A stretch of DNA of 64,000 nt from Desulfobulbus sp. (GCA_031280615.1 JAITGO010000010.1:186001-250000); one strand, 5' to 3'; positions 26,318 to 35,890 are shown, numbered from the stretch's first letter. The notes: a model not told the origin generated them from the sequence alone. Translations and numbers: made by a program.

Positions 26318-29300
26318 ATGAAATTCACCGACCTTTTCGTCCAGCGGCCGGTGCTGGCGATCGTCACCAGCCTGCTGATCATCATTGCCGGCCTGCAGGC
26401 CATCGGTTCGCTCAACGTCCGGCAGTACCCGCGCAGCGACAACGCCGTGGTCACGGTGACCACCATTTACACCGGCGCCAATGCCGACCTGGTGCGCGGC
26501 TTCATCACCACGCCCTTGGAGCGGGCCATTGCCGCCGCCGACGGCATCGATTACCTCCAGTCCCAGTCCAGCCAGGGAAAATCGATCATTAAAGCCCGCT
26601 TGCGACTCAACTACGATCCGATCAAGGCCCTGTCCGAGATCAGCTCCAAGGTCGATCAGGTGCGGCGCGATCTGCCGCCGGAAGCCGAAATTCCGATGAT
26701 CAACGTCGAATCGGCGGATTCCGAGTTCGCCTCGGCCTATCTGAGCTTCACCTCGGACGTGCTGCAGCAGAACGAGATCACCGATTATCTGGTGCGGGTG
26801 GTTCAGCCCCGGCTTTCGGCGCTGGCCGGGGTGCAGCGGGCCGATGTTCTGGGCGCGCGGACCTTTGCCATGCGGATTTGGCTCGATCCGGCCCGGATGG
26901 CGGCCTTCAACGTCAGTCCGGTCCAGGTGCGGCAGGCCCTGGCCAACAACAACTTCCTGGCTGCGGTGGGAACGACCAAGGGGGCGTTGGTGCAGGTCAA
27001 CCTGACCGCCAACACCGACATGCGGACCGTGGAGGATTTCAAGCGACTGGTGATCCGCGAAGACCAGGGGGCCATTGTCCGCATCGAGGATATCGGCCAG
27101 GTGGTGCTGGGTGCCGAGGATTACGACACCGAGGTGCGGTTTTCCGGCCAGACCGCGGTGTTCATGGGGATTTGGCCGCTGCCCAACGCCAACTCGCTCG
27201 ACGTGATCAAGCGGGTGCGCGCCGAAATGGGCGAGATCGACAAACAGCTGCCCAACGGCCTGTCCGCCCGGATGGCCTACGACGGCACCGACTACATCGA
27301 AAACGCCATCAAGGAAGTGGTCAAGACCCTGGGCGAGACCCTGTTGATCGTCATTGTCATCATCTTTCTCTTCCTCGGCTCGATGCGCGCGGCCATCATC
27401 CCGGTGGTCACCATTCCCCTGTCGCTGATCGGGGCGATGTTCCTGATGCAGGTTTTCGGCTTCACCATCAACCTGCTGACCCTGCTGGCCATCGTCCTGT
27501 CGGTGGGACTGGTGGTCGACGACGCCATCGTGGTGGTCGAAAACGTCGAGCGCCATCTCGCCGAGGGCAAGACGCCGATGGAGGCGGCCTTGCTCAGCGG
27601 CCGCGAACTGGTCAGCCCCCTGATCTCCATGACCATCACCCTGGCTGCGGTCTACGCGCCCATCGGTCTTCAGGGCGGCCTGACCGGCTCGCTGTTTCGG
27701 GAATTCGCCTTCACCCTGGCCGGGGCCGTGGTCATCTCCGGGGTGGTGGCGTTGACTCTGTCGCCGATGATGTCTTCCAGGCTGCTCAAGGCCGGTATGA
27801 CCGAACAGGGGCTGGCCGGCAGAATCGAACGCGATTTCAAACGAATCCGCGCGGCCTACGGCCGTTGGCTGGGCGTAACGCTCCGCAACCGGCCGGCGGT
27901 GTATCTGGTCTGGATCGCGCTCGGATTGCTGGCGGTGCCGATGTTCCAGATGTCGGCCAAGGAACTGGCCCCGACCGAGGACCAGGGCGTCATCTTCGGT
28001 ATTGTCGAGTCGGCGGCCAATTCCACTTTGGACCAGAACCAACTGTACAGCGATGCCGTCAACAAGGTGTTCATGGGGGTTGCCGAAACCGATTTCGTGT
28101 TTCAGGTCACCGAACCCAGTTCCGGCTTCAGCGGCATGGTGACCAAGCCCTGGCAGGCGCGTCAACGGACCATCTTCGAGATCATGCCCGAGGTGGCGCA
28201 GAAGGTGCACGGGATCACCGGGGTCCGCGTCCTGCCGGTGACTCCTCCGGCCCTACCCGGCGGCGGCCAATTCCCGGTGGAATTCGTCATCGCTTCCACC
28301 GCAGAGCTCGACCAAATCCTTGAATTCGCCAATAAGATCCAGCTGGCTGCCACCGAAAGCCAGATGTTCGCCTTCCCCCCCTTGATGGACGTCAAGATCG
28401 ACCAACCCCAGGCGGAGATTGTCATCGACCGCGACAAGGTGGCGGCGCTCGGCCTCAATCTCCAGCAGATGGGCGTCGATCTCGCCAGTATGATGGGCGG
28501 CAATTACGTCAACCGCTTCAATATCGCCGGCCGGAGCTACAAGGTGGTGCCCCAGATCGTGCGCACCGACCGGCTCAACCCGGACCAGCTGAACAATATC
28601 CATGTTACCGGACCGGACGGAACCTTGGTGCCGCTCTCCACCGTGGCCACCCTCAAAAACACCACCGAGGCGCGCTCCCTGAACCGTTTCCAGCAGTTGA
28701 ACGCGGTCACCCTCAGCGCCTATCCGGTCCGACCCCTGGACGAGGCCCTCCGTTTCCTCGAAGACGAGGCCGCCAAGGTCCTGCCCCAAGGCTATTCGCT
28801 CGACTACACCGGCGAGTCGCGCCAGCTGCGGGTGGAGGGCAACACCTTCCTGGTTGCCTTCGCCTTGGCCATCGTCCTGATTTTTCTGGTGCTGGCCGCC
28901 CAGTTCAACAGTTTTCGCGATCCCTTCGTGATTCTGGCCGGCTCCGTGCCCCTGGCCATGTTCGGCGCCTTGATTTTCACCTTTCTCAAGATGCCCGATC
29001 CCAATGTCCCGTTCTGGACCAACGGGTGGACCACCTCCCTCAACATCTACTCGCAGGTGGGTCTGGTGACCCTGGTGGGGCTGGTGTCGAAGAACGGCAT
29101 CCTGATCGTCGAGTTCGCCAATAAGCTCCAGGCGCAGGGCTTGAGCAAGCAGGCGGCGATATTGGAGGCGGCCATGACCCGTCTGCGGCCGATCCTGATG
29201 ACCACCGGCGCCACCATTGCCGGCCATTTTCCCCTGACCCTGGTCACCGGGGCGGGCGCGGCGGCGCGCAACTCGATCGGTCTGGTGCTGGTGGGGGGCA

Positions 29301-29404
29301 TGGCCATCGGGTCGCTGTTCACCCTGTTCGTGATCCCCTCGATCTATATGCTGGTGGCTAAGGATCACTCGCGCGATTGCCGGACGAGCCAGACCGGCGA
29401 GTGA
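26318..29404 (+). CDS. RND-family multidrug efflux permease (AcrB/MexF type)
   Basis: 1,028 residues, the normal length of AcrB-like pumps. It has 12 predicted membrane segments, one near residues 10-30 and a cluster near 340-560 and 860-1015, and two large periplasmic loops. The proton-relay region GLVVDDAIVVVENVERH around residue 400 holds the key Asp pair. A TTG at 26312 is also in frame and overlaps the adaptor stop, but the ATG at 26318 is preferred. It exports hydrophobic compounds using proton force; the substrates are not deducible. Confidence 0.95.
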   Translation: MKFTDLFVQRPVLAIVTSLLIIIAGLQAIGSLNVRQYPRSDNAVVTVTTIYTGANADLVRGFITTPLERAIAAADGIDYLQSQSSQGKSIIKARLRLNYDPIKALSEISSKVDQVRRDLPPEAEIPMINVESADSEFASAYLSFTSDVLQQNEITDYLVRVVQPRLSALAGVQRADVLGARTFAMRIWLDPARMAAFNVSPVQVRQALANNNFLAAVGTTKGALVQVNLTANTDMRTVEDFKRLVIREDQGAIVRIEDIGQVVLGAEDYDTEVRFSGQTAVFMGIWPLPNANSLDVIKRVRAEMGEIDKQLPNGLSARMAYDGTDYIENAIKEVVKTLGETLLIVIVIIFLFLGSMRAAIIPVVTIPLSLIGAMFLMQVFGFTINLLTLLAIVLSVGLVVDDAIVVVENVERHLAEGKTPMEAALLSGRELVSPLISMTITLAAVYAPIGLQGGLTGSLFREFAFTLAGAVVISGVVALTLSPMMSSRLLKAGMTEQGLAGRIERDFKRIRAAYGRWLGVTLRNRPAVYLVWIALGLLAVPMFQMSAKELAPTEDQGVIFGIVESAANSTLDQNQLYSDAVNKVFMGVAETDFVFQVTEPSSGFSGMVTKPWQARQRTIFEIMPEVAQKVHGITGVRVLPVTPPALPGGGQFPVEFVIASTAELDQILEFANKIQLAATESQMFAFPPLMDVKIDQPQAEIVIDRDKVAALGLNLQQMGVDLASMMGGNYVNRFNIAGRSYKVVPQIVRTDRLNPDQLNNIHVTGPDGTLVPLSTVATLKNTTEARSLNRFQQLNAVTLSAYPVRPLDEALRFLEDEAAKVLPQGYSLDYTGESRQLRVEGNTFLVAFALAIVLIFLVLAAQFNSFRDPFVILAGSVPLAMFGALIFTFLKMPDPNVPFWTNGWTTSLNIYSQVGLVTLVGLVSKNGILIVEFANKLQAQGLSKQAAILEAAMTRLRPILMTTGATIAGHFPLTLVTGAGAAARNSIGLVLVGGMAIGSLFTLFVIPSIYMLVAKDHSRDCRTSQTGE

Positions 29405-29454
29405 TCGTCCCGGCGGCGGCTCGAGCGTTTGCGGCCGGCGGACTCGAAAGAAAA

Positions 29455-29482
29455 AAGGCCGATCCCCTGAGGGATCGGCCTT
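29455..29482 (-). terminator. Terminator of the flbD-motA-motB unit
   Basis: Perfect twelve-pair stem (AAGGCCGATCCC, loop CTGA, GGGATCGGCCTT). On the minus strand it is followed by a T-run, placing it about 33 bases beyond the motB stop. On the plus strand it lacks a T-run, so it serves the minus strand. Confidence 0.85.
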
Positions 29483-29515
29483 GGCCAGTTGACCGGCAAC
29501 AGACGGGTCGCCTGC

Positions 29516-30364
29516 TCAGAAAGGAATTTTGGGGAACCGCGGCGGCGGGGTCGTGATCGTTGGCTCCTGCTCCTCCGGCTCACTGCCGCCGGTGGCGGTG
29601 GCGGCACCCAGCAGGACCAGATCGACCCGCCGGTTCTGCTTCCGGCCATCCTCGGTGCTGTTGTCGGCAACCGGGCGGTATTCGCCGAAGCCGGTGATCG
29701 ATACCTTTTCCGGGCTCAAGCCGTGCCGGTCCATGAAGTAGCGGGCAATACTGGTGGCGCGCCCGGTCGACAATTCCCAGTTCGACAGGAAAGCGGCCGA
29801 ATGCATGGGGATATTGTCGGTGTGCCCCTCAAAGCTGATCTCGTTGCTGTAGGGCAACAGGGTCTCGGCCATCTTGGCCAGCAACTCGTAGGAAGAGGGC
29901 TTGATGGTGGCGCTGCCCGAATCGAAAAACCCGGCTTCCTTCATACTGATCACCAGGCCCCGCTTGGTGAGTTCGACATTGACCTTGTCCTGGGCATTCT
30001 TCTCGACCACGAATTTCTCCAGCGTGACCAGCATCTCCCTGAAATCCTTCTTGGTGGCCTGGGTCTTGGTCGTAGTGTCGCCCTTGGGTCTCTGCTTCTC
30101 GATATTTTTCGGCTGAACCCGCATCGACGGAATGGGCATCATGTCGGTTTTATTCATGATCTGCGGCTTGCCCGAGGTGGTGCCGGTGGTAACGCCGAAC
30201 GCGGTCCGATAGGAAGCGGCGACTTGGTCCACCTTCTTCTTGTCGGTTTGGGACATGGCGTAGAGGGTGACGAACACCGCAAACAGCAAGGTGATGAAGT
30301 CGCCGTAGGAGACCAGCCAGCGCTCGTGGTTGGCCGGTTTTTCCGGCTCTTTCTTGCGGGCCAC
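29516..30364 (-). CDS. motB: Flagellar stator protein MotB
   Basis: 282 residues. The short N-terminal cytoplasmic basic region leads into a single membrane helix with the proton-binding Asp22 in SYGDFITLLFAVF, the essential stator residue. A linker follows and then an OmpA/Pal-like peptidoglycan-binding domain (about 145-260) with FEGHTDN near 180 and SITGFGEYRP near 228. It anchors the stator to the cell wall, coupling ion flow to rotor torque. It is directly adjacent to motA (one base apart). Sodium versus proton type cannot be decided here. Confidence 0.93.
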   Translation of the reverse strand: MARKKEPEKPANHERWLVSYGDFITLLFAVFVTLYAMSQTDKKKVDQVAASYRTAFGVTTGTTSGKPQIMNKTDMMPIPSMRVQPKNIEKQRPKGDTTTKTQATKKDFREMLVTLEKFVVEKNAQDKVNVELTKRGLVISMKEAGFFDSGSATIKPSSYELLAKMAETLLPYSNEISFEGHTDNIPMHSAAFLSNWELSTGRATSIARYFMDRHGLSPEKVSITGFGEYRPVADNSTEDGRKQNRRVDLVLLGAATATGGSEPEEQEPTITTPPPRFPKIPF

Positions 30365-30365
30365 C

Positions 30366-31148
30366 TTATTTCTTGCCTCCTTCCTCGTCGGCGGGCGCCT
30401 TGCCGCCGTGGCCGCCCAGGTACGATTTCAGGCGCTCCTCGATAAAACGCGGATTTTCCCCATTTTGAATGGCGACGATGCCGGCAATGATGATCTCCTT
30501 GCGGACCGATTCGTCCTTGATGCGGTGCTTGATCTTGGTGGCGGCGGGCAGGCAGACGATGTTGGCCGTGATCAGACCGTAAATGGTGGCAACGAAGGCA
30601 ACGGCGATACCGGCGCCCAGTTTGGAGGTATCCTCCAGGTTGCTCATGACGTGGATCAGACCGAGTACCGCGCCGATGATGCCGATGGTCGGCGCATAGC
30701 CGCCGGCCGCCTCGTAAAATTCGGCGCTCATCTTGGCGTGCTCTTCGGATGCGGACAGATCGATTTCCATCAGCTCCCGGATATCCTTCGGCTCGACGCC
30801 ATCGACCGAAAGGGAGATGGCTTTTTTCATGAACCGATCCTTGTGGTTCTGGGCGTCCTGCTCCAGGGCGATGATGCCGTTTTTCCGCGCCTTGGCCGCA
30901 TAACCGCAGATTTCGGTAATGAGTTCGTCGTTTTTGGGCGAGTTGCCGATCAGCTTCTTGACATCCTTGAGGGCGTTGATCGCGACTTCCATCGGGAAAC
31001 TGACGAAGGCCGCGCCAAAGGTGCCGCCCAGAACGATCATGGCGGCGGTGGGCTGCACGAGGGCGGTGAGATGCAGGCCTTCCAGGGCGGCGCCGCCGAT
31101 GATGGCGCCAAAGCCCAAGACAAAGCCGATGATGGTTGCAATATCCAT
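30366..31148 (-). CDS. motA: Flagellar stator protein MotA/PomA
   Basis: 260 residues with four membrane segments (about 1-22, 32-52, 150-175, 185-205), the pattern of MotA/PomA. The second half has PTIGIIGAVLGLIHVM, including the conserved Pro and Gly of the ion channel. Together with MotB it forms the stator that converts ion motive force to rotation. Length is typical of the PomA/MotA type of delta-proteobacteria (about 250-290). The gene is followed by motB and preceded 208 bases upstream by flbD. Confidence 0.94.
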   Translation of the reverse strand: MDIATIIGFVLGFGAIIGGAALEGLHLTALVQPTAAMIVLGGTFGAAFVSFPMEVAINALKDVKKLIGNSPKNDELITEICGYAAKARKNGIIALEQDAQNHKDRFMKKAISLSVDGVEPKDIRELMEIDLSASEEHAKMSAEFYEAAGGYAPTIGIIGAVLGLIHVMSNLEDTSKLGAGIAVAFVATIYGLITANIVCLPAATKIKHRIKDESVRKEIIIAGIVAIQNGENPRFIEERLKSYLGGHGGKAPADEEGGKK

Positions 31149-31356
31149 AGCGTTGCTGCGTGTACCGATTGTAAGGGGCGAGCGTGTCGTTGCCCGCCGA
31201 TTGTCTCGGAAAGACTACGATATGCCCATTGTATGAGAAGCAGGGGCGATACAAAAGGAAAAAACGAACCGGCAGGCCCGTCCGTCCATTCGCCGTGCAC
31301 CGGGCAGAGGCCAATAAGGTGCGTTCCGCCCGATCCCTTGCTCGATCCGTTCCCGG

Positions 31357-31599
31357 TCAGAGCGGCGGCTCGGGCACTGCGGCAGCGGCGTCGCCGAGGT
31401 CGAGCTGCTGCCGCGACAGCCGGAGGAGCCGAACGCGGTAGGCCATGATTTTCTCGATGATCCCCTCGGGTTTTTCCCGAACGATGATGTGGTCGCCATT
31501 GATCAGGACCACGATGGTGTCGGGCGTCTCCTCCATGCTCTTGATCAGGTCGGGATTGAGGTAGAATTCCGAATTGTTGAGCTTGGTGAGTTTGATCAT
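31357..31599 (-). CDS. flbD: FlbD-family flagellar protein
   Basis: 80 residues from the ATG at 31599; a longer frame to 31707 is not family-like. The sequence opens MIKLTKLNNSEFYLNPDLIKS and continues with ET-PDT-VV-LINGD, matching the small FlbD family (PF06289) usually located beside fliM/motA/motB genes. Its exact role is unclear (implicated in flagellar assembly or motility). Note that this FlbD is not the Caulobacter sigma-54 activator of the same name. It lies upstream of motA on the same strand; together they make a flbD-motA-motB unit. Confidence 0.9.
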   Translation of the reverse strand: MIKLTKLNNSEFYLNPDLIKSMEETPDTIVVLINGDHIIVREKPEGIIEKIMAYRVRLLRLSRQQLDLGDAAAAVPEPPL

Positions 31600-31721
31600 G
31601 GCACGGGCCTTGGGCAAGGACTTGAGGCATGGCACCGCCGGCTGCGAAAGCCGTCGACCGTTTCGGCCGCAGAGGACTACGGACAGAACGGCCGGCTTGC
31701 AGGCCATGCCGGTTGTCGCCG

Positions 31722-31764
31722 AAAAAAAGCCGCCGCTGCCCGTCTCCCTCGAGCAGTCGGCGGC
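31722..31764 (-). terminator. Rho-independent terminator after the carboxylase operon
   Basis: Stem GCCGCCG plus CTGC paired to GCAG plus CGGCGGC (arms 31753-31764 and 31729-31739), followed on the minus strand by seven T residues. It begins eight bases beyond the pccA stop and separates the carboxylase genes from flbD. Confidence 0.88.
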
Positions 31765-31771
31765 AGACGGC

Positions 31772-33790
31772 TTATTTCTCCAGTTCGAATTTGATCAGGA
31801 CCTCGTCGGCCTCCACCGCCTGTCCCTTGTTCACCAGGACCTCGGCAATGACGCCGTCCACCGGTGAGGCCACGCCGCTTTCCATTTTCATCGACTCCAG
31901 GATCACCAAGTTCTGGCCACGGAAGACGCGCTCGCCCTTCTGGGCCAGCACATCCACCACCAGGCCCGGCATCGGGCAGAGCAGGATGTTGTTGAGCGAC
32001 TGATCGGCCTTCTGGGGCATGAACCGCATCATCTCCCATTCTTTCGGGGTATAGACTTCGAACAGCCGGGAAATACCGTTGAAGCTCATGAAGATGAACG
32101 ATTCCTCGAAGCGGATGCGGAACCGGTAGTTTTGGCCGTTGATGTTCAGCTTCAGCCGGCGGCGGAAGAATTCGAAGGTGGGGATCTCGACCCGATAGGT
32201 GGAGCCATCCACCCGGATGGTGCAGGTCTCGCCGCTGACCGGCGTGCCTTCCAGGGCCGCTTCGAACAGATCTTCCTGGCACCGGACCTTGTACTGATGC
32301 ATCCGGCCCAGATCGCGCTTGCCGCCGATGTCGGAAACCATGTGGAGCAGGGATTCGCGGACCGCCACCGTGCGGGTGTGGTAAATGAGGGTGGCCGCCA
32401 GGGCCGCCAGCTGCAGGTATTGCAGCGAGGGCGAGCGTTTCGACACGCCACCGTCGAAGTGCTGGTCGATGAAGCCGGTGGTCAGCGCACCTTCGGCGAA
32501 CTCGGGCAGGCAGAGCACGCTGGTGACAAAGTCGATGTTGGTGGAGACCCCTTCGATGTGGTAGCCGTTCAGCGCCTCGATCAACATGCGCCGGGCATCC
32601 TCCCTGGTTTTGCCGTGGCAGATCAGCTTGGCCAGCATCGAATCGTAGTAGACGTCGATCTTGCCGCCGATGTTGACGCCGGAATCCACCCGGGTGCCCT
32701 TGCCGCGCGGGGCGGCGTAGCGGGTGATCATGCCGGTGGAGGGGATGAAGCCGCGGGTGGGATCCTCGGCGCAGATCCGGGCCTCGATGGCCCAGCCGTT
32801 GAAGGTGACGCCGCTTTGGTCGAAAGGCAGCGGCTCACCGGCGGCGATCCGGAGTTGCAGTTCGACCAGATCAAGCCCGGTGACCATCTCGGTGACCGGA
32901 TGCTCCACCTGGAGGCGGGTGTTCATCTCCAGGAAATAGAAATTGTGCTGGGCATCCATGACGAACTCGACCGTGCCGGCGTTGACGTACTTGGCCTGGC
33001 GGGCCAGGTCGCAGGCAGCCCGGCCCATCCGTTCGCGCAGTTCGGGGGAAACCGCAGGCGAAGGCGACTCCTCGATCACCTTTTGGTAGCGCCGCTGGAT
33101 GGAGCATTCGCGCTCGCCCAGGTGCACCACATGCCCCTGGCTGTCGGCCAGAACCTGGATTTCGATGTGCCGCGGTTGCTCGATGTAACGCTCGACAAAG
33201 ACCCGAGTGTCGTTGAAGGCCTTGAGGGTTTCCTTACGGCTGGCCGCCAGGGCGTCTTTCATGTCCTCGGGTTTGCGGACGATGCGCATGCCCTTGCCAC
33301 CGCCGCCCGCCGCCGGCTTGAGCAGTATCGGGTAGCCGATCTCGGCCGCGATGGCAATGGCTTCCTTTTCGTCCTTGATCGCCTCGATGGTGCCGGGGAT
33401 GACCGGTACGCCGGCGTTCTTGGCCAGTTCCTTGGAGGTGATCTTGTCGCCCATGACGTCGATGACCTCGGCCGGCGGGCCGATGAGCACCAGTCCGGCA
33501 TCTTGGATCGCCTTGGCAAAATCGGCCTTTTCGGAGAGGAAACCGTAGCCGGGGTGGATGGCCTGGGCGCCGGTGGCTTTGGCCGCCGCGACGATCTTGC
33601 CGATGTCGAGATAGGATTTCTGCGACGGCGACTCACCGATATGCACCGCCTCGTCGGCCAGGTGCCGGTGCAGGCTGCGGCTGTCGGCGTCGGAATAGAC
33701 GGCCACGGTGCTGATGCCCAGACGGTTGCAGGTACGGATGATGCGGATGGCTATTTCTCCGCGGTTGGCAATGAGAATTTTATTGAACAT
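31772..33790 (-). CDS. Acyl-CoA carboxylase alpha subunit: biotin carboxylase plus biotin carrier
   Basis: 672 residues from the ATG at 33790. Residues 1-450 form the biotin carboxylase ATP-grasp unit (NKILIANRGEIAIRI at the start, the glycine-rich AAGGGGKGMRIV loop near 160 and EMNTRLQVEHPVTE near 290). The C-terminal 70 residues form a biotinyl domain with Lys635 in SMKM. It uses ATP and bicarbonate to carboxylate biotin, passing CO2 to the partner gene product. The gene starts eight bases after the beta stop. The alpha-type layout fits propionyl-CoA carboxylase (PccA), but acetyl- or methylmalonyl-linked roles are not excluded. Confidence 0.9.
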   Translation of the reverse strand: MFNKILIANRGEIAIRIIRTCNRLGISTVAVYSDADSRSLHRHLADEAVHIGESPSQKSYLDIGKIVAAAKATGAQAIHPGYGFLSEKADFAKAIQDAGLVLIGPPAEVIDVMGDKITSKELAKNAGVPVIPGTIEAIKDEKEAIAIAAEIGYPILLKPAAGGGGKGMRIVRKPEDMKDALAASRKETLKAFNDTRVFVERYIEQPRHIEIQVLADSQGHVVHLGERECSIQRRYQKVIEESPSPAVSPELRERMGRAACDLARQAKYVNAGTVEFVMDAQHNFYFLEMNTRLQVEHPVTEMVTGLDLVELQLRIAAGEPLPFDQSGVTFNGWAIEARICAEDPTRGFIPSTGMITRYAAPRGKGTRVDSGVNIGGKIDVYYDSMLAKLICHGKTREDARRMLIEALNGYHIEGVSTNIDFVTSVLCLPEFAEGALTTGFIDQHFDGGVSKRSPSLQYLQLAALAATLIYHTRTVAVRESLLHMVSDIGGKRDLGRMHQYKVRCQEDLFEAALEGTPVSGETCTIRVDGSTYRVEIPTFEFFRRRLKLNINGQNYRFRIRFEESFIFMSFNGISRLFEVYTPKEWEMMRFMPQKADQSLNNILLCPMPGLVVDVLAQKGERVFRGQNLVILESMKMESGVASPVDGVIAEVLVNKGQAVEADEVLIKFELEK

Positions 33791-33798
33791 GGCGTGCC

Positions 33799-35358
33799 TC
33801 ACAGGGGAATATTTCCGTGTTTGCGATCCGGGCCCTTGGTCTTCTTGCTGTCGAGCATCTGCAGGGTGCGGATGAGGTGCGAGCGGGTATCGCGCGGGAA
33901 GATGACGTCGTCGATGTAGCCCCGCTGTGCGGCAAGAAAGGGGTTGGCGAAGGTGCGTCGGTATTCCTCCATCTTTTCGTTGAGCACGGCCTCGGGGTCC
34001 TCGGCTGAATAGATTTCCTTGCGGTGGATGACTTCGGCCGCGCCCTTGGGGCCCATGACCGCGATTTCGGCGGTCGGCCAGGCATAGTTGACATCGCAGT
34101 GGATGTGCTTGGAGTTCATCACCAGATAGGCGCCGCCGTAGGCCTTGCGGATGATTACCGAGATGCGCGGCACCGTGGCTTCGGTGAAGGCGTAGAGCAG
34201 CTTGGCGCCATGGCGGATGATGCCGCCGTGCTCCTGATCCGGACCGGGCATGAAGCCGGGCACGTCGACCAGGGAGATCAGCGGGATGTTGAAGGCGTCG
34301 CAGAAGCGGACAAAACGGCCGGCCTTGAACGAAGCGTCGTTGTCGAGCACGCCGGCCAGCACCGCCGGCTGATTGGCCACCAGACCCACGGTCTGGCCGC
34401 CGAGCCGGCCGAAACCGCAGATGATGTTGCGGGCGAAACCGGCGTGGACCTCCATGAACTCCGCGCCGTCCAGGATCGAGTGGATCAGCACGTTCATGTC
34501 GTAGGTCTGGTTGGAGTTGCTCGGAATGAGGAAGTCCAGGGCCGGATCGGTTCGGTCCGGGGCGTCGCTGAGATCGAGGATCGGCGCCCGCAGGCGGTTG
34601 TTGGAGGGGAGGTAGCTGATCAGCCGCCGCACCTCGCGCAGGGCGAGCACATCGTTGTGCACGGTGAAATGGGCCACGCCGCTCCTGCTGGCATGCACCT
34701 TGGCGCCGCCCAGGGCCTCGGAGGTGATGTCCTGGTGGGTGACCGTCTTGACCACGCTGGGGCCGGTGACGAACATGTAGGAGGAATCCTCGACCATGAA
34801 GACGAAATCGGTGATCGAGGGGCTGTAGACCGCGCCGCCGGCGCAGGGTCCCATGATGCAGGAGATTTGGGGAACCACCCCGCTGGCCCGGACATTGCGA
34901 TGGAAGATTTCACCGTAGGCCGCCAGGGCGTCGACGCCCTCCTGGATACGCGCGCCGCCGGAATCGTTGAGGCCGATGATCGGCGCACCCACCTTGACCG
35001 CCAGGTCCATGACCTTGCAGATTTTCTGGGCATGGGCCTCGCCCAGCGAGCCGCCGAGCACGGTGAAGTCCTGACTGAACACGAAGACTTCGCGGCCGTC
35101 GATGGACCCATGGCCGGTGATGACCCCGTCGCCGAGATAGCTTTTTTCCTCGCCCAAGCTGCTGCCGCGGCCCAGTTTGAGGATATCGAATTCCTCGAAC
35201 GAGCCGCTGTCCAAAAGCAATTCGAGCCGTTCGCGCGCCGTCAGTTTGCCCTTGCGGTGCTGGTCGACCTTCTTTTCCTCGCCTCCGGCGGCTCTGGATT
35301 CCGCCCGTAATCGTTCCAGGGTTTCAAGGGTTGTGTTGTATTGGGTATCCATGGGCAT
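33799..35358 (-). CDS. Acyl-CoA carboxylase beta subunit (carboxyltransferase, PccB/MmdA type)
   Basis: 519 residues; the first ATG at 35358 and another at 35352 are both plausible starts. The crotonase-like carboxyltransferase fold is clear, with GLNDSGGARIQEGVDALAAYG near 120-140, GPCAGGAVYSPS near 170 and DVPGFMPG near 385. It transfers CO2 between biotin and the acyl-CoA, for example propionyl-CoA to methylmalonyl-CoA. It is closely related to both PccB and MmdA, the alpha subunit of the sodium-pumping methylmalonyl-CoA decarboxylase; sequence alone does not decide which. It sits beside a remnant of the membrane pump subunit. It is the first gene of the unit that includes pccA. Confidence 0.9.
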   Translation of the reverse strand: MPMDTQYNTTLETLERLRAESRAAGGEEKKVDQHRKGKLTARERLELLLDSGSFEEFDILKLGRGSSLGEEKSYLGDGVITGHGSIDGREVFVFSQDFTVLGGSLGEAHAQKICKVMDLAVKVGAPIIGLNDSGGARIQEGVDALAAYGEIFHRNVRASGVVPQISCIMGPCAGGAVYSPSITDFVFMVEDSSYMFVTGPSVVKTVTHQDITSEALGGAKVHASRSGVAHFTVHNDVLALREVRRLISYLPSNNRLRAPILDLSDAPDRTDPALDFLIPSNSNQTYDMNVLIHSILDGAEFMEVHAGFARNIICGFGRLGGQTVGLVANQPAVLAGVLDNDASFKAGRFVRFCDAFNIPLISLVDVPGFMPGPDQEHGGIIRHGAKLLYAFTEATVPRISVIIRKAYGGAYLVMNSKHIHCDVNYAWPTAEIAVMGPKGAAEVIHRKEIYSAEDPEAVLNEKMEEYRRTFANPFLAAQRGYIDDVIFPRDTRSHLIRTLQMLDSKKTKGPDRKHGNIPL

Positions 35359-35664
35359 TACCTGATTGTGGAACCGGCGCGTTCCCAGACGAGGGCGGGC
35401 ACGGGTTCACGATAATAAACGATCCTCTTGCAGCCGGTCGGCTTGGCCGTACTCTTCTGGACGGTCGATCGGTGCCGGAGGGGGACACGCTGTTCGGGCC
35501 GGACGAATCTTGGTGAAAAGTGTAATAATACTTGAGCGGCGCCGTGTTGACAAACCAGAAAAACTCATTTTCATCATTAATTTGACAACGGAAAAAGGTG
35601 GTCGGGAGCGAGGTGCCCCGGCCGCCTTTTTTTGTTGTCGGACCGTCTTTCGCCGCTCGGGCGG
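35359..35664. other. Intergenic region upstream of pccB, with bidirectional terminator
   Basis: 306 bases with no supported gene. A hairpin (span 35594-35634, GC-rich stem around GGTGGTCGGG and CCCGGCCGCC) is followed by T residues on the plus strand and by a T-rich run on the minus strand; it lies about 30 bases beyond the oadB-type remnant stop, as if it once ended that gene. The pccB promoter must be nearby; none was clear. Confidence 0.5.
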
Positions 35665-35890
35665 TTATCCCATGAGAAAGCTCCACAGGACGCCGGCGCA
35701 GACCGCCGAGCCGATGACGCCCGAGGAGTTGCAGGCCATGGCATGCATGAGCAGGAAATTGGTCGGATCGGCCTTCTGTCCCATGACATGCACTTCCCTT
35801 GCCGAACCGGGAACAGCGGAGACCCCGGCCGCTCCGAGGAGAGGATTGATCTTCTCCTTGAGAAACAGGTTGTTGACCCTGTCAAATGGT
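35665..35890 (-). pseudogene. Remnant of sodium-translocating decarboxylase beta subunit (OadB/GcdB/MmdB), C-terminal end only
   Basis: Reading the minus strand gives about 75 residues ending at a normal stop. The block INPLLGAAGVSAVP followed by GQKADPTNFLLMHAM and VIGSAV-AGV matches the extreme C-terminus of the family's membrane ion pump subunit, about 375-435 residues when intact. The upstream sequence in the same frame (beyond about 35890) has no similarity, so the N-terminal three quarters are gone. There is no credible start codon. It is next to the carboxyltransferase gene pccB, consistent with a decayed methylmalonyl-CoA decarboxylase gene cluster. It is probably not expressed as a functional protein. 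Confidence 0.8.

Noticed and set aside
26123..28210. 695-residue minus-strand frame inside the RND pump
   Set aside because: Antisense shadow; the opposite strand encodes a full, well-conserved RND permease.
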